A stretch of DNA of 64,000 nucleotides, taken from a bacterium (lineage in GTDB: Bacteria > Spirochaetota > Leptospiria > Leptospirales > Leptonemataceae). The translations under genes were made by a program, and so were the position numbers. Positions 9,913 through 19,055 of this stretch are shown one piece after another. The notes beneath the pieces were generated by a model, which searched no databases, was not told where the DNA came from, and worked only from the letters and a program-made list of their open reading frames with translations. Location: assembly GCA_024742665.1 (NCBI GenBank), contig JANSYA010000001.1, forward strand, positions 434,001 through 498,000, read 5' to 3'. Every line of letters begins with the position of its first letter. Position 1 is the stretch's first letter.

Positions 9913-11084
9913 TTCGCGGTTCGGGTGCTTCGCGCGGACGCGCCGGACTTCGTCTGTCGCGGCGATTTTTTAGTTCCGGCCGGCGTGGCCGCCGCGCTCG
10001 ACGAGCCGGCGAAGGCGAATTCCGCGACGGCGGCGGCGTACTCGTCGAGCATCGTGCGCGCGTCGGGTACGACTCCGGCCAGGCTCATCGCCCCGTGAAT
10101 CAAAGTTGGATAGAGTCGGGTTTCGCACTCGACGCCCGCCGCTTTCAACTGATCGCCCATGCGTTGTCCCTGGTCGCGCAGGGGGTCGAAGCCGCACAGC
10201 TGGATCAGCGTGGGCGGCACGCGTTTGAGCTGCTGCGCTTTCGTATAAACGGGCGAGACGGCGGGATCGTTTAGTTTTTGCGTGGAAAGAAAAGTATGGC
10301 GCGTAAAATATTCTAACAGTTCAAGGGTCAGCGCGTACTCCCCGCCGAGTTCGCGATAGGATTCGTCTTCGTGCGCCGAGTCGGACACATCCACCCAGGG
10401 ATAGATCATCGCCAAAAAAGCCGGCGATTTCAGACGCTGGCTGGCGGCCTGCAAACATATATTCAAGGCCAGATTGCCCCCGGCGCTGTCGCCGCCCACC
10501 CCCACGCGTTTCGGATCGACGCCGAACAAGGGGCCGTTTTTTAAGATCCAGGCGTAGGTCGCCAGAGCGTCATCGACCGCCGCCGGATAGGGATGGTCGG
10601 GCGCTAACCGGTAGTCGACGGAAATTACGATGCAGCCGGATTTTTTGCTCAAATATCGCATGGTCGCATCGTAGCCGGCGGTATCGCCGATAACGAAGCC
10701 GCCGCCGTGATAGTAGACCAGCGCGGGCAGCTCTTTCGCCTGGGCCGTCGGGGCGTAGAGCCGCATGGGGATGCGAGTGGAGATGCGTGCGACGCCCGGC
10801 ACTGAAATATTTTCCGCCCGGGGCAGCGGCTCTGGATCCAGGTCGAAAATTCGCACGAGTTCGCGCAGTTGCTGGCGGGCCATTTGCGGCGGCAGGGTAT
10901 GGATGTCGGGTTTCAGGCGATCAAGGCGCAGCGCCATTTGAATGCGAGCGTCCAGGCGATGTCCCGCCTGATTCGTGCGGCTTTTGCCGCCGGAGAGCGC
11001 GTACAGCATGCTATCGGGAAGTTTCAAGATGGCGCGGGCCAGGGTATATTCTAGTTTTTTTAATAGAGTTTGTGGTGCAGGCAT
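9909..11084 (-). CDS. Alpha/beta hydrolase, hormone-sensitive-lipase (HSL) type esterase
   Basis: 391 aa. It has the HSL-family oxyanion motif HGGG (His126-Gly129, in YYHGGGFVIGD) and the nucleophile elbow GDSAGG with Ser200. The later DPLRDQG and LIHG regions fit the Asp and His of the triad. Such enzymes hydrolyse short-chain acyl esters in the cytoplasm. There is no signal peptide. The C-terminus carries a basic, Ser/Thr-rich extension (about 30 residues, KKSPRQTKSG). It forms an overlapping two-gene unit with the PanE-like gene. The specific substrate is unknown. Confidence 0.85.
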   Translation of the reverse strand: MPAPQTLLKKLEYTLARAILKLPDSMLYALSGGKSRTNQAGHRLDARIQMALRLDRLKPDIHTLPPQMARQQLRELVRIFDLDPEPLPRAENISVPGVARISTRIPMRLYAPTAQAKELPALVYYHGGGFVIGDTAGYDATMRYLSKKSGCIVISVDYRLAPDHPYPAAVDDALATYAWILKNGPLFGVDPKRVGVGGDSAGGNLALNICLQAASQRLKSPAFLAMIYPWVDVSDSAHEDESYRELGGEYALTLELLEYFTRHTFLSTQKLNDPAVSPVYTKAQQLKRVPPTLIQLCGFDPLRDQGQRMGDQLKAAGVECETRLYPTLIHGAMSLAGVVPDARTMLDEYAAAVAEFAFAGSSSAAATPAGTKKSPRQTKSGASARSTRTAK

Positions 11085-11275
11085 AAATTTACAGAGTTCG
11101 TTTCGCGTAATACAGATGACACTCGCGCGATACCGTCGGGTTTTCCCCGGTTTAGTCCCGGTCGCGAATATGTGATTTGTTTTTATGTTTTCTAAAAATT
11201 ATTCTTTTATTTTCAGGTGATAATTTGCCCCGTGCATAATTAACGCATGCGAATTTCGCGCGGCAGGAGCAGGTC

Positions 11276-12112
11276 ATGATCGATCTTCAGGATATTCAAA
11301 TACCGCCACTCTCGACTGTTACCGTTCAGGTGATGCAATTCGATCCGCTCGGCGAAACCGCCAGCAGCCAGGGCCTCGAAAGAATCATCGCCCCTGACGA
11401 GGGAGTCTGCTCCGACCTGCTGCGCATTGCGAATTCCGCATACTACGGTCGCTCCGGCCGGGTCAAAACCCTGCGAGACGCAATTACCCTGCTGGGCCTG
11501 AAAACCGTCAAGAATCTGGTGATTTTGCTGGCCTCCAAGTCCATGAACAATTCGCTCAAAGGAAAGATCTTTTTGAGCTATCTGAACGAGTTCACAATCA
11601 CCTGCGCTCTCGTCGCCGAAGAACTGTGCGAAAAAATGGGTTTCAAGCAGTACAAAGAGCAGGCTTTTCTGGGCGCTCTGCTGCACAAAATCGGCATGAC
11701 GATTCTGGCTCTCGATCAGAAGAAAGCCTATTCTGATTTAATCGAAAACGCGGAGAAAAACTTCGCCGATTTGATCGAAGAGGAACGCAAGCTCTTCGGC
11801 GTGGATCATATCGAAGTCGGAAAGCTGGCCTTCGAAAAATGGAATATTCCCGACGCTTTGCAGGCTGTGATCTCCGATCACAATTTTCCCGCGGGCGAAG
11901 TCGGGACGCAACCCGATCTGGTTCGCATCACGGCGCTCGCGTCTCTGACCACTCGCGAGATGATGGGCCTGTTGCTGTCGATGTCGGATCTCGAACGACG
12001 CGCGAGCCTGGCGTCGCACTACGACGTCGTGGACGTCGTCGGTACCTACAACGAAGGCAAATACAATCAGCTGAAAGAGCATCCTTTTTACAAACAGGTC
12101 GTGGGATCCTGA
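11276..12112 (+). CDS. HDOD-domain signalling protein
   Basis: 278 aa, essentially one HDOD domain. Its opening (MIDLQDIQIPPLSTVTVQVM) is followed by LLRIANSAYYGRSGRVKTLRDAITLLGLKTV-type helices typical of HDOD and then ALLHKIGMTIL. HDOD proteins are degenerate relatives of HD phosphohydrolases. They are usually non-catalytic scaffolds in regulation of signalling, motility or biofilm. AGGAG at 11265-11269 sits 6 bases before the ATG. The response-regulator cyclase starts 77 bases downstream on the same strand, so the two may act together. Confidence 0.87.
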   Translation: MIDLQDIQIPPLSTVTVQVMQFDPLGETASSQGLERIIAPDEGVCSDLLRIANSAYYGRSGRVKTLRDAITLLGLKTVKNLVILLASKSMNNSLKGKIFLSYLNEFTITCALVAEELCEKMGFKQYKEQAFLGALLHKIGMTILALDQKKAYSDLIENAEKNFADLIEEERKLFGVDHIEVGKLAFEKWNIPDALQAVISDHNFPAGEVGTQPDLVRITALASLTTREMMGLLLSMSDLERRASLASHYDVVDVVGTYNEGKYNQLKEHPFYKQVVGS

Positions 12113-12189
12113 CGATCTTCGAGTCGGTCGCGAGCCGAGTCGCGAAGCGCCGCCGGGCTTCCGCTTGATGGCACTGGCTGATTGAGTAA

Positions 12190-13254
12190 ATGGATAAAAT
12201 TCTGATCATAGAGGACGACGCGGACTACCGTGGCCTTCTCAAGCAATACGTTTCCCTGATGGGCTATGAAGTCCGCGTGGCGGAAGGCGGCCAGGAGGGT
12301 CTGGACATCTTCTTCGACTGGCGGCCGGACCTGGTGATTACCGACATTCATATGCCGGAGATCACCGGTCTGATGGTCTTGAAAAAGATCAAAGAGCACG
12401 CCGAGATGATCGACGTGCCGGTAATTATCATCTCCTCCGACGCATCCGAAGAGATGCTCGTCGTGGCCCTGTCCACCGGCGCGAGCGAGTTCATGGCGAA
12501 ACCGATTCGCATCGCCGAGCTTACGCCGAAGATCCAGAAAGAAATCGAGCTAAAGAAATATAAAGAAAAGTTAATCGAACTGACCGAAAAGCTGAATCGC
12601 GAAAAGCTGGGGCTTTCCAAGTTCTTTTCCGACGATCTGGCCCAGAAGATCATCAGTCAGGAAATTTTGCCGGAGCTCGGCGGCACCCAGCTGGAAGCCA
12701 CGATCATGTTCTTCGATATTCGCGGTTCGACGTCGCTCGGCGAAATCCTCGAACCGAAAATCTTCGCGGAGTTTCTGTCGTCGATTTTCACCGATACGAT
12801 GGACCTGGTGTTCAAACACAAAGGTTCCGTAAATAAGCTGCTCGGGGACGGAATGCTCGCGACCTTCGGCTGTCCCGTGCCGACCGAAGAAGACGCCTTA
12901 AACTGCGTGCGCTGCGCTCTCGACATTCGCGCGTACTTGACGCAGTTTAACGATGTGCGACCGGATTATCTTCCGGATCCCGTGACTGTCGGCATTGGCA
13001 TCGCCACGGGCAACGTCTTCGCCGGCAACGTCGGTTCGAGTCGGCGTCTGGAATATACCGTAATCGGCGACTCGGTGAATTTGGCGGCGCGCCTGCAGAG
13101 CCTGAATAAGCGCCTTGGCAGCGACATCGTTATGGACGGCGCCACGCAGGAAAAAGTCGGCGACGCGATTCCAGTCGCGCAACGCTACCGGGCCCAGGTG
13201 CGCGGTAAAAACAACGAAGTGCTGGTCTATCGCCTGGCCGGCGAACCCGGCTGA
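12190..13254 (+). CDS. Response regulator with adenylate/guanylate cyclase output
   Basis: 354 aa. The receiver domain (residues 1-120) has the acidic pair Asp9-Asp10, phospho-acceptor Asp52 in LVITDIHMPE, and the conserved Lys in FMAKPIR. A helical linker (about 120-160) leads to a class III cyclase at about 165-350, with metal-binding IMFFDIRGST and KLLGDGMLATFG, then the LEYTVIGDSVNLAARL region with the transition-state Asn and Arg. Thr in EYTVIGD is typical of many bacterial adenylate cyclases. Phosphorylation presumably controls cAMP synthesis. No histidine kinase is encoded in the window, so the partner is elsewhere. Confidence 0.93.
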   Translation: MDKILIIEDDADYRGLLKQYVSLMGYEVRVAEGGQEGLDIFFDWRPDLVITDIHMPEITGLMVLKKIKEHAEMIDVPVIIISSDASEEMLVVALSTGASEFMAKPIRIAELTPKIQKEIELKKYKEKLIELTEKLNREKLGLSKFFSDDLAQKIISQEILPELGGTQLEATIMFFDIRGSTSLGEILEPKIFAEFLSSIFTDTMDLVFKHKGSVNKLLGDGMLATFGCPVPTEEDALNCVRCALDIRAYLTQFNDVRPDYLPDPVTVGIGIATGNVFAGNVGSSRRLEYTVIGDSVNLAARLQSLNKRLGSDIVMDGATQEKVGDAIPVAQRYRAQVRGKNNEVLVYRLAGEPG

Positions 13255-13266
13255 GAAGTGCGTCCC

Positions 13267-13878
13267 TCAGCGCGCCCGAGTTCCCCACATGCGAATCGTT
13301 TCCGTCAAGGCGTCCACGCCGGACTTCAAGGCCGTAGGGTCGCCGAAGAGTCGGATCGTGGTCAAATTGCCCCACATCATTGATAACAGATAATTCGCCC
13401 GCGATTCGATTTCGGCGTCGGTGGCCTGCATCTGGCCGAGAGTCCGCGCCCGGGTCAGGCTGCTGACAAAACCGTCGATCAGCATTTGCCGATACGCGGT
13501 GACCTTTGTCTGAACCTGCTTCGACATCTGTTTCACGTCGAGGACTGTATTCACCATCAGGCAACCCCAGTTCGCCGGCGAATCTTTCGGTTTTTTCTCG
13601 GCCATGCCCTCGAAGAACGCCACCAGGGCCGGCAGGTCCTGATCGATTATACAGCCCTGTAGGACGCCGCGCGCCATTTCCATATAACCGTCGAGGGCCC
13701 GCATGAAGAGGGTTTCTTTGTCACCGATGGCGTTGTAAAGGCTGACCCGGGCCAGTCCCGTCGCCGCCTCCAGGTCTGCCATAGACACGCCTTCGTAGCC
13801 CCGCTCCCAGAATAGCATCATCGCTTTTTGGATGATATCGTCCTCATCGAATTTTCTGGGTCGCCCGGTCTTTACCAT
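13267..13878 (-). CDS. TetR/AcrR-family transcriptional repressor
   Basis: 203 aa. The N-terminal helix-turn-helix is clear (GVSMADLEAATGLARVSLYN, then AIGDKETLF). The C-terminal ligand-binding domain is all helical, and IDQDLPALVAFFEGMAEK resembles the TetR_C-type domains of AcrR/NemR-like repressors. It is divergent from a lipoprotein gene across a 151-base gap carrying three evenly spaced near-palindromes, so it probably represses both itself and that gene. It ends 13 bases from the convergent cyclase gene. The inducer is unknown. Confidence 0.9.
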   Translation of the reverse strand: MVKTGRPRKFDEDDIIQKAMMLFWERGYEGVSMADLEAATGLARVSLYNAIGDKETLFMRALDGYMEMARGVLQGCIIDQDLPALVAFFEGMAEKKPKDSPANWGCLMVNTVLDVKQMSKQVQTKVTAYRQMLIDGFVSSLTRARTLGQMQATDAEIESRANYLLSMMWGNLTTIRLFGDPTALKSGVDALTETIRMWGTRAR

Positions 13879-13904
13879 GCTGATCAGAATAATCTCTTTT
13901 TTTA

Positions 13905-13979
13905 TACTGTCCAGTAAAAAAGACTTGCGATTTTGTACTGGGCGGTAAAGAAGTGTTTACTCTTTTGTACCGGCCGGGA
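13905..13979. promoter_or_regulatory. Three phased TetR-type operators
   Basis: Three related 12-base near-palindromes start at 13905 (TACTGTCCAGTA), 13936 (TACTGGGCGGTA) and 13968 (TACCGGCCGGGA). All fit TACYG-NN-CRGTA or nearby and are flanked by T-rich left and A-rich right arms. Start-to-start spacing is 31 and 32 bases, about three helical turns, which would put three repressor dimers on one DNA face. They lie between the divergent TetR and lipoprotein genes. Symmetry and spacing are seen directly; binding by the adjacent TetR protein is inferred. Confidence 0.75.
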
Positions 13980-13983
13980 TAAA
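13956..13983 (+). promoter_or_regulatory. Probable promoter of the 14030 lipoprotein gene
   Basis: A -35-like TTTACT at 13956-13961 and a -10-like GATAAA at 13978-13983 are separated by 16 bases. The third operator (13968-13979) occupies the spacer and reaches into the -10, so a bound repressor would exclude RNA polymerase. AAAGGAG follows near 14016, ahead of the ATG at 14030. Confidence 0.45.
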
Positions 13984-14029
13984 AGTGGCTCACTCTCAAT
14001 AATTTCAGATTTCAAAAAGGAGTAACATT

Positions 14030-14887
14030 ATGAATTCAATTAATTCCATACAAAAGCTTTCGATTCTTGCCGCTTTCGCGCTAACGACGATTGCCTGCGG
14101 CACCGCTGACATTCGACCCGAATCCCTCAAGAACGGGGAGCCGTCCGCAAATTCCGTGGCGAAAGGCCGCGCGATTTTGGAACGGGTCTTCGCGGCGTCC
14201 GGAGGGCTGGACAATTGGAAGAAGTACGCTTCAGTTCGCGCAAAATTTCGTGACGACTGGTCTACGGCGCCTGCGCCGGCGAAATGGCTGTTTATGGAAT
14301 ACGAAGAGCACAATCTTCCGATTCAACTCGACGCCGTTCTTGGTACTTTCGGGAATTCGCGTATGACCTTTCTGGACGGCCCCGAAAAAGGAGACGTCTG
14401 GGGTGTCGTCGACGCGGAACGGTTTTATACGATCGACGCGGGCAAGAAGACGCCGGTGTTCGCCGAACACGGCGGTCGACAGTTATTTTTGCAAAACGCG
14501 GAGTTCTTTATCAGCTTCCCGTTCTATCTGGAAAGCGCCGATCAGGTAACGCATCTCGAAGAAGTGGATTTCGAAGGAAAGCCGCACGACCTGATTTTTC
14601 TTTCCTGGAAAACCTTCGCGCCCCAGCCGGATATCGATCAATGGCAGATCTGGGTCGACCAGGCCACCGGACTGATTACGCAGATAAAATTCACCGTACG
14701 TGATACCGCTCCTTTCATCGAAGGCGTGTACTATTTCAGAGAATACCGCAAAGTCGGCGAATTTACGATGCCGAGAAAAGCAGACGCGCGTTTTAGCGAA
14801 GACGATGCGGCTGCCGTGCACACCTACGATTTCTACGAAATAGAGTTTCTGACGGAAGCTCGTACGGCCGAAATTATTCCGCAATAG
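14030..14887 (+). CDS. TetR-controlled lipoprotein of unknown function
   Basis: 285 aa. The signal peptide ends in the lipobox LTTIAC (Cys23). A strong AAAAAGGAGT Shine-Dalgarno precedes the ATG. The mature part reads as alternating beta-strands (WKKYASVRAKFRDDW, MTFLDGPEKGDVWGVVDAER, DQWQIWVDQATGLITQIKF). This recalls LolA-like outer-membrane lipoprotein-sorting folds, in which an aromatic-rich half-barrel binds acyl chains. I do not recognise the family, and the LolA-like idea is only a shape impression. It is divergent from the TetR gene and followed by a good terminator, so it is a single-gene transcript. Confidence 0.8.
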   Translation: MNSINSIQKLSILAAFALTTIACGTADIRPESLKNGEPSANSVAKGRAILERVFAASGGLDNWKKYASVRAKFRDDWSTAPAPAKWLFMEYEEHNLPIQLDAVLGTFGNSRMTFLDGPEKGDVWGVVDAERFYTIDAGKKTPVFAEHGGRQLFLQNAEFFISFPFYLESADQVTHLEEVDFEGKPHDLIFLSWKTFAPQPDIDQWQIWVDQATGLITQIKFTVRDTAPFIEGVYYFREYRKVGEFTMPRKADARFSEDDAAAVHTYDFYEIEFLTEARTAEIIPQ

Positions 14888-14914
14888 TTCTGGTAAGCGA
14901 TAGCAGAAATTTTC

Positions 14915-14960
14915 CAGGACGCGCTAGTGGACAATCGTCTCAGCGCGCCCTGCTTTTTTT
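14915..14960 (+). terminator. Rho-independent terminator after the lipoprotein gene
   Basis: Left arm CAGGACGCGCT (14915-14925) pairs with AGCGCGCCCTG (14942-14952) with one mismatch in 11. The loop is 16 bases, and C plus seven T follow (14953-14960). It overlaps the last codons of the convergent FMO gene. Confidence 0.75.
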
Positions 14961-16412
14961 GCGGGCCTGAGTTTCTGGCTTTCGTTTCGTTCTTTTGCCG
15001 GACTTTTTCGCCGCCACGCTTTTGTGCATCTTCGCGCGGGCTTGGATCGGCAGAGCGTAGTTCGTCTGCTTCGCACGTTTGCGGCCGCGTTTCACTTCTT
15101 TTTTGAGTTCGTGCAAAAAGTCCTCGAAGTCCACCTGCATGGTGTGGCGCGCTGAATTGAGATAGCGTTTGTGCATTTTCGCCTGAGTCTTTTCGATCTG
15201 GCGCTGCATTTCGTTTTCCGAAGGCAGAGCGTACTCTCCCGTCAGATATTCAGCCAGCCATTTGGCCTGCGCCTCCGAGAGCGGCATGACCGGTCCGAGG
15301 GGTTGGAGCAGGCCGATGAAAAACAAATCGTGCAGCCCGGGCTGGATCGCCCGGTGAAACAGCGGCAAATCGTTTTCGTGCGCGGCGATGAAGCCTTCGT
15401 CGAAGAACGGAAATTTAACGTTGTAACCCGTGCACCAGATGACGACGTCGGCCTCGACTTCGCTGCCGTCGTTGAAGCGCACGGTCTTCGCGCTGAATTC
15501 TTTTATGCCTGGCTTGAAGCTCAGGTCGCCGCTGCCCAGTCGGCCCAGAATCTCATGCGAGATCGTCGGGTGGGCCTGGCCCAGGCGAAAGTCCGGTTTG
15601 GGCAATCCGAAGTCTTCCATCTTGCCGACGGCGATGCGAAAGGTCAGCGTGCCGATTAGTTCTTTAATGCGAAAGGGGACCCAGGGAGGAAACAGTTCGG
15701 TGAATTTATCGAAAGGTTTGCCGAATAGATATTTAGGAAAAACGTAGGCTCCACGTCGCCCCGACAAGTACACTTCTTCCGCGACGCCCGGCCGGCAAAT
15801 CTCGCTGGCGATGTCCATCGCGCTGTTGCCCATCCCCACGACGACGACCCGTTTGCCGTGCAAATCCAGGGGCTTTTTGGGGTCCACGTAGTGGTGCGCG
15901 TGAATTTGTTTGCCCTTGAACTTCGACTGGCCGGGATATTCCGGATCGGGCCACCGCTCCGACCAGTGGTGGCCGTTGGCGACCAGCACCGCGTCGTAGT
16001 ACTCAATTCCCCCGTTATCGAGACGGACTTCGTAAGTGCCGTCGGTCTGGCGTTCGACGTGCTTCACTCCCGTGTTTAAGTGGATGTGAGGGTATAGATC
16101 GAAGCGTTCACAGTAGCTGCGAAAATAATCATGAATCAATTTGTGTCCGGGATAGTCCGGGTAGTGCTCGGGCATCGCCATGTCCCGATACTCCATGCGA
16201 TCGCGGTGGGTGTTAATATGCAGCGACTTATAAATGCTGCTCATGCCGTTATCGTTATGAATGCGCCAGAGGCCGCCGATGTCGCTGCCCTTTTCGTAAA
16301 CGTCGAAAGGGATGTCCCGATCTTTCAGGGCCTTCGCCGTCGCGATGCCGCTGCAGCCTGCGCCGATGACGCACACGCGGGGCAGTTCAGATGCAGGATG
16401 ATTTCGAAGCAT
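14940..16412 (-). CDS. Flavin-containing monooxygenase (FMO / Baeyer-Villiger type)
   Basis: 490 aa. The FAD Rossmann motif is VCVIGAGCSGIATAKAL (Gly17, Gly19, Gly22), followed by YEKGSDIGGLWR. The FMO signature FxGxxxHxxxY is matched exactly by FKGKQIHAHHY near residue 171. The NADPH motif VVVVGMGNSAMDIA follows. These enzymes use NADPH and O2 to oxygenate heteroatoms or carbonyl carbons of small or hydrophobic compounds. The last ~30 residues are a Lys/Arg-rich tail (KKSGKRTKRKPETQARKKSR) that is not part of the catalytic fold. It is divergent from a GMC oxidoreductase gene, which hints at a shared oxidative pathway. Confidence 0.9.
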   Translation of the reverse strand: MLRNHPASELPRVCVIGAGCSGIATAKALKDRDIPFDVYEKGSDIGGLWRIHNDNGMSSIYKSLHINTHRDRMEYRDMAMPEHYPDYPGHKLIHDYFRSYCERFDLYPHIHLNTGVKHVERQTDGTYEVRLDNGGIEYYDAVLVANGHHWSERWPDPEYPGQSKFKGKQIHAHHYVDPKKPLDLHGKRVVVVGMGNSAMDIASEICRPGVAEEVYLSGRRGAYVFPKYLFGKPFDKFTELFPPWVPFRIKELIGTLTFRIAVGKMEDFGLPKPDFRLGQAHPTISHEILGRLGSGDLSFKPGIKEFSAKTVRFNDGSEVEADVVIWCTGYNVKFPFFDEGFIAAHENDLPLFHRAIQPGLHDLFFIGLLQPLGPVMPLSEAQAKWLAEYLTGEYALPSENEMQRQIEKTQAKMHKRYLNSARHTMQVDFEDFLHELKKEVKRGRKRAKQTNYALPIQARAKMHKSVAAKKSGKRTKRKPETQARKKSRAR

Positions 16413-16664
16413 GAGCGACCTTCGAGCGGGATGCGCGCGATGGCAAATGAATTTAGCGTCTGTATAGTAGCTGCGGCGGCGTGGAGTGTGTATCCTGGCG
16501 CGAAGGGCGGGAGTTGGGAGTCAAACTATCGCCCCGAACTTCCAGGCTCGCGAAGATCCTTTCGCCGCGAAAAAATGTAGACGTCGCGCTTTCGCCGACG
16601 GAATCGTAGTCAGCAAATGCGAACGACGATCTGAGCTATCGCGCTTCGCAGGGAGCGGCGCACC

Positions 16665-18530
16665 ATGACTACGCGAAAAACAAACGGCGATCACAGCCAG
16701 AGCGATTTTAATCCGAACGCCGGGGCCGCGCAGATCGCGTACGACTACGACGCGGTCGTCGTTGGCAGCGGATTCGGCGGCAGCGTATCGGCCATGCGTC
16801 TCAGTCAAAAGGGTTATTCGGTCGGTCTCTTCGAATCAGGCAAACGCTGGCCCAATCGCGAATATCCTAAAACGAATTGGAATCTGCGGAAGTACTTGTG
16901 GATGCCAAAGCTCGGCTTTTATGGCATTCAACGCATCAATATCCTCAAAGACTTTCTGTTGGTCAGCGGCGCGGGCGTCGGCGGCGGCAGTCTGGTCTAC
17001 GCCAATACGCTCTACGTGCCGGGCGAAACTGTTTTGACGAAGGCCACGTTCAAAAAGATGGGCGGGCCGAAAGCGCTGCATCCCTTTTACGACGTGGCCA
17101 GTCATATGCTCGGCGTGACGCAGAATCCGAAGCTCTTCGAACCGGACCGCGTGCTCAAAGAAGTCGCCGACGATATCGGCAAAGGCCATACCTTTACCCC
17201 GACGCCGGTCGGCGTATACTTCGGCAAAGGCGCGGGGATTGCCGAAAGCGATCCGTACTTTCTGGGAGACGGTCCGGAACGGGTCGGATGTAATTTTTGC
17301 GGCGGCTGCATGGTCGGCTGTCGTTTCAATTCCAAGAATACGCTTGATAAAAATTATTTATATTTCGCCGAACAGCTCGGAACCAAAATCCACGCGGAGA
17401 CCAAAGTCGCCGGCGTCGTTCCTTTAAACGCGCAGGGCGTCGCGGATCCTGAAGCCAGCGGCGAGCACGGCTACGAAATCACGACGCGCTCCACGACCGG
17501 CTGGTTCGGCTATCCGCGGCGACGCTTTCGCGCGAAGAGCGTGGTGCTATCGGCTTCGGTGATGGGCACGGTCGGTCTGCTGTTGAAAATGCGTCAGTCC
17601 GGGCAGCTTTCGCGGATCAGTCCGCGTCTGGGCGATCGCGTGCGCACGAACAGCGAAACAGTGCTCGTGGCCACGAAGTACGGCAAGACCGACGCCGGCA
17701 AGGCTCCCGACTATTCGCACGGCGTGGCGATCACTTCCAGTATCCACGTCGACGATCACACTCACATCGAGCCGGTGCGCTATCCGGCCGGCGCCGATTT
17801 CTTCGGACTGCTGGCGAGCCCCATGACCGACGGCGGGGGCAAAATCCCGCGCCCGCTCAAGTACTTCTATCTGTTGTTTCGCCATCCGATCTATTTTCTC
17901 AAGGCCTCGAATCCCTTTGGCTTCGCGAAGCGTTCGATGATTCTGCTGGTAATGCAGACTCTCGATAACAGCATCAAGCTGGTTCGCAAACGCCGTTTCG
18001 CCTGGCCCTTTCAGCGCACGATGACATCGGCTCTTGAGCCGGGGACGACCCCCAGTCCGACTTATATCCCGGTCGGCAACGAAGTCACGCGGCGGGCGGC
18101 CGAGAAGATCGGCGGCATTCCCCGTAGTTCGCTGAACGAAGTACTCTTAAATGCGCCGGTCACCGGCCACATTATGGGCGGCTGCATCGTCGGCGAGACT
18201 CCCGAAGAGGGCGTGATCGACCAGGAGAACCGGGTCTTCGGCTATGAAAACCTGCGGGTGTGCGACGGTTCGATGATTACGGAAAATCTGGGCGTAAACC
18301 CCAGTTTGACCATCACGGCGATGAGCGAGCGCGCGATGAGCTTTATCCCCGTAAAAGACGCGGGGCAAAAGCCGCATGTCTATCGCTTCGAAACAAAGTT
18401 CGGCCTGGCGAAGACCCTGTTCGGACCCGCGGCCGGTGGTGCGGCGCGGTCCTTGCCTGCGGCGGGGAAAAAGAAGAAGCAGCCGGCCGGAAAAAAGAAA
18501 AAGAGCAAAGTCGCCGCAGCCCGCGGCTGA
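16665..18530 (+). CDS. GMC-family FAD oxidoreductase, cholesterol-oxidase-like
   Basis: 621 aa. The FAD motif is [20 protein letters not shown], followed by FESGKRWP. The [14 protein letters not shown] segment, the Cys-rich [17 protein letters not shown] and the terminal GMC block [14 protein letters not shown] match the ChoD/cholesterol-oxidase-like branch rather than glucose/choline dehydrogenases. These enzymes oxidise sterols or other bulky alcohols. No signal peptide is evident. The C-terminus ends in a striking Lys-rich tail ([15 protein letters not shown]). GGGAG lies about 9 bases before the ATG. The neighbouring divergent FMO has a similar basic tail. Confidence 0.87.
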   Translation: MTTRKTNGDHSQSDFNPNAGAAQIAYDYDAVVVGSGFGGSVSAMRLSQKGYSVGLFESGKRWPNREYPKTNWNLRKYLWMPKLGFYGIQRINILKDFLLVSGAGVGGGSLVYANTLYVPGETVLTKATFKKMGGPKALHPFYDVASHMLGVTQNPKLFEPDRVLKEVADDIGKGHTFTPTPVGVYFGKGAGIAESDPYFLGDGPERVGCNFCGGCMVGCRFNSKNTLDKNYLYFAEQLGTKIHAETKVAGVVPLNAQGVADPEASGEHGYEITTRSTTGWFGYPRRRFRAKSVVLSASVMGTVGLLLKMRQSGQLSRISPRLGDRVRTNSETVLVATKYGKTDAGKAPDYSHGVAITSSIHVDDHTHIEPVRYPAGADFFGLLASPMTDGGGKIPRPLKYFYLLFRHPIYFLKASNPFGFAKRSMILLVMQTLDNSIKLVRKRRFAWPFQRTMTSALEPGTTPSPTYIPVGNEVTRRAAEKIGGIPRSSLNEVLLNAPVTGHIMGGCIVGETPEEGVIDQENRVFGYENLRVCDGSMITENLGVNPSLTITAMSERAMSFIPVKDAGQKPHVYRFETKFGLAKTLFGPAAGGAARSLPAAGKKKKQPAGKKKKSKVAAARG

Positions 18531-18608
18531 CGCTGTCCGCGCTCCCGGCTGATTCCAGGTTTTGGCGGCGTGAGCGAATTTCGGGCGCAAAAAAGCTTGC
18601 ATAATATG

Positions 18609-18632
18609 ATATGTGCATTAATGTGCACATAT
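18609..18632. promoter_or_regulatory. Perfect 9-bp inverted repeat at the ArsR start
   Basis: ATATGTGCA (18609-18617) and TGCACATAT (18624-18632) are exact reverse complements around TTAATG. The repeat ends 2 bases before the chosen ATG at 18635, and a -10-like TAATAT/TATGAT lies just upstream. This is a typical place for an autoregulatory operator. A related element lies at 19056-19079. Confidence 0.7.
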
Positions 18633-18634
18633 AC

Positions 18635-18979
18635 ATGAAATCTGCACGCAAAGCTTCCCGGCAACTGCTTCAGGCCCTGGACTGCGTGCTGGATCCGGCG
18701 GTCTTTCGCGTTCTGTCGGAAGAAGTTCGTATTGATTTGTTTAAGTTCCTCCTGCTAAAGGGGCCGGCGGATGTGGGCACCATCGCTTCGGCCTTTCCGG
18801 TCGATCGCTCGGTGGTCAGTCGGCATCTCAGTATGATGGAAGATGTGGAGCTGCTGCGTTCAGAAAAGCTGGGCCGCAGTCGAATCTACAGCGTTGATCT
18901 GGCCTGTTTCATTGAAACTTTCGAAGAGGGCGCGAAGGTCCTGCGAGAGCTCGGTAAAATAACGGCCGGAAAGTCCTGA
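18635..18979 (+). CDS. ArsR-family winged-helix regulator
   Basis: About 114 aa starting MKSARKASRQ. An in-frame ATG at 18611 lies inside the inverted repeat and would add an odd leader, so the later start is preferred. The wHTH reads LFKFLLLKGPADVGTIASAF, then DRSVVSRHLSMMEDVELLRSEKLGRSRIYSV, typical of ArsR/SmtB. I see no obvious CxC metal site in the recognition helix, so a redox or organic signal is as likely as a metal. The next gene downstream, a quinone-reductase-like flavoprotein, carries a similar inverted repeat, so the regulator probably controls both. Confidence 0.88.
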   Translation: MKSARKASRQLLQALDCVLDPAVFRVLSEEVRIDLFKFLLLKGPADVGTIASAFPVDRSVVSRHLSMMEDVELLRSEKLGRSRIYSVDLACFIETFEEGAKVLRELGKITAGKS

Positions 18980-19055
18980 CGCCGCTCCGGTCCGATCGGC
19001 GATTTTAGAGTCCTGAATATGATGATTGAAATTTCGAAATCGTTCGCGAAAAAAT

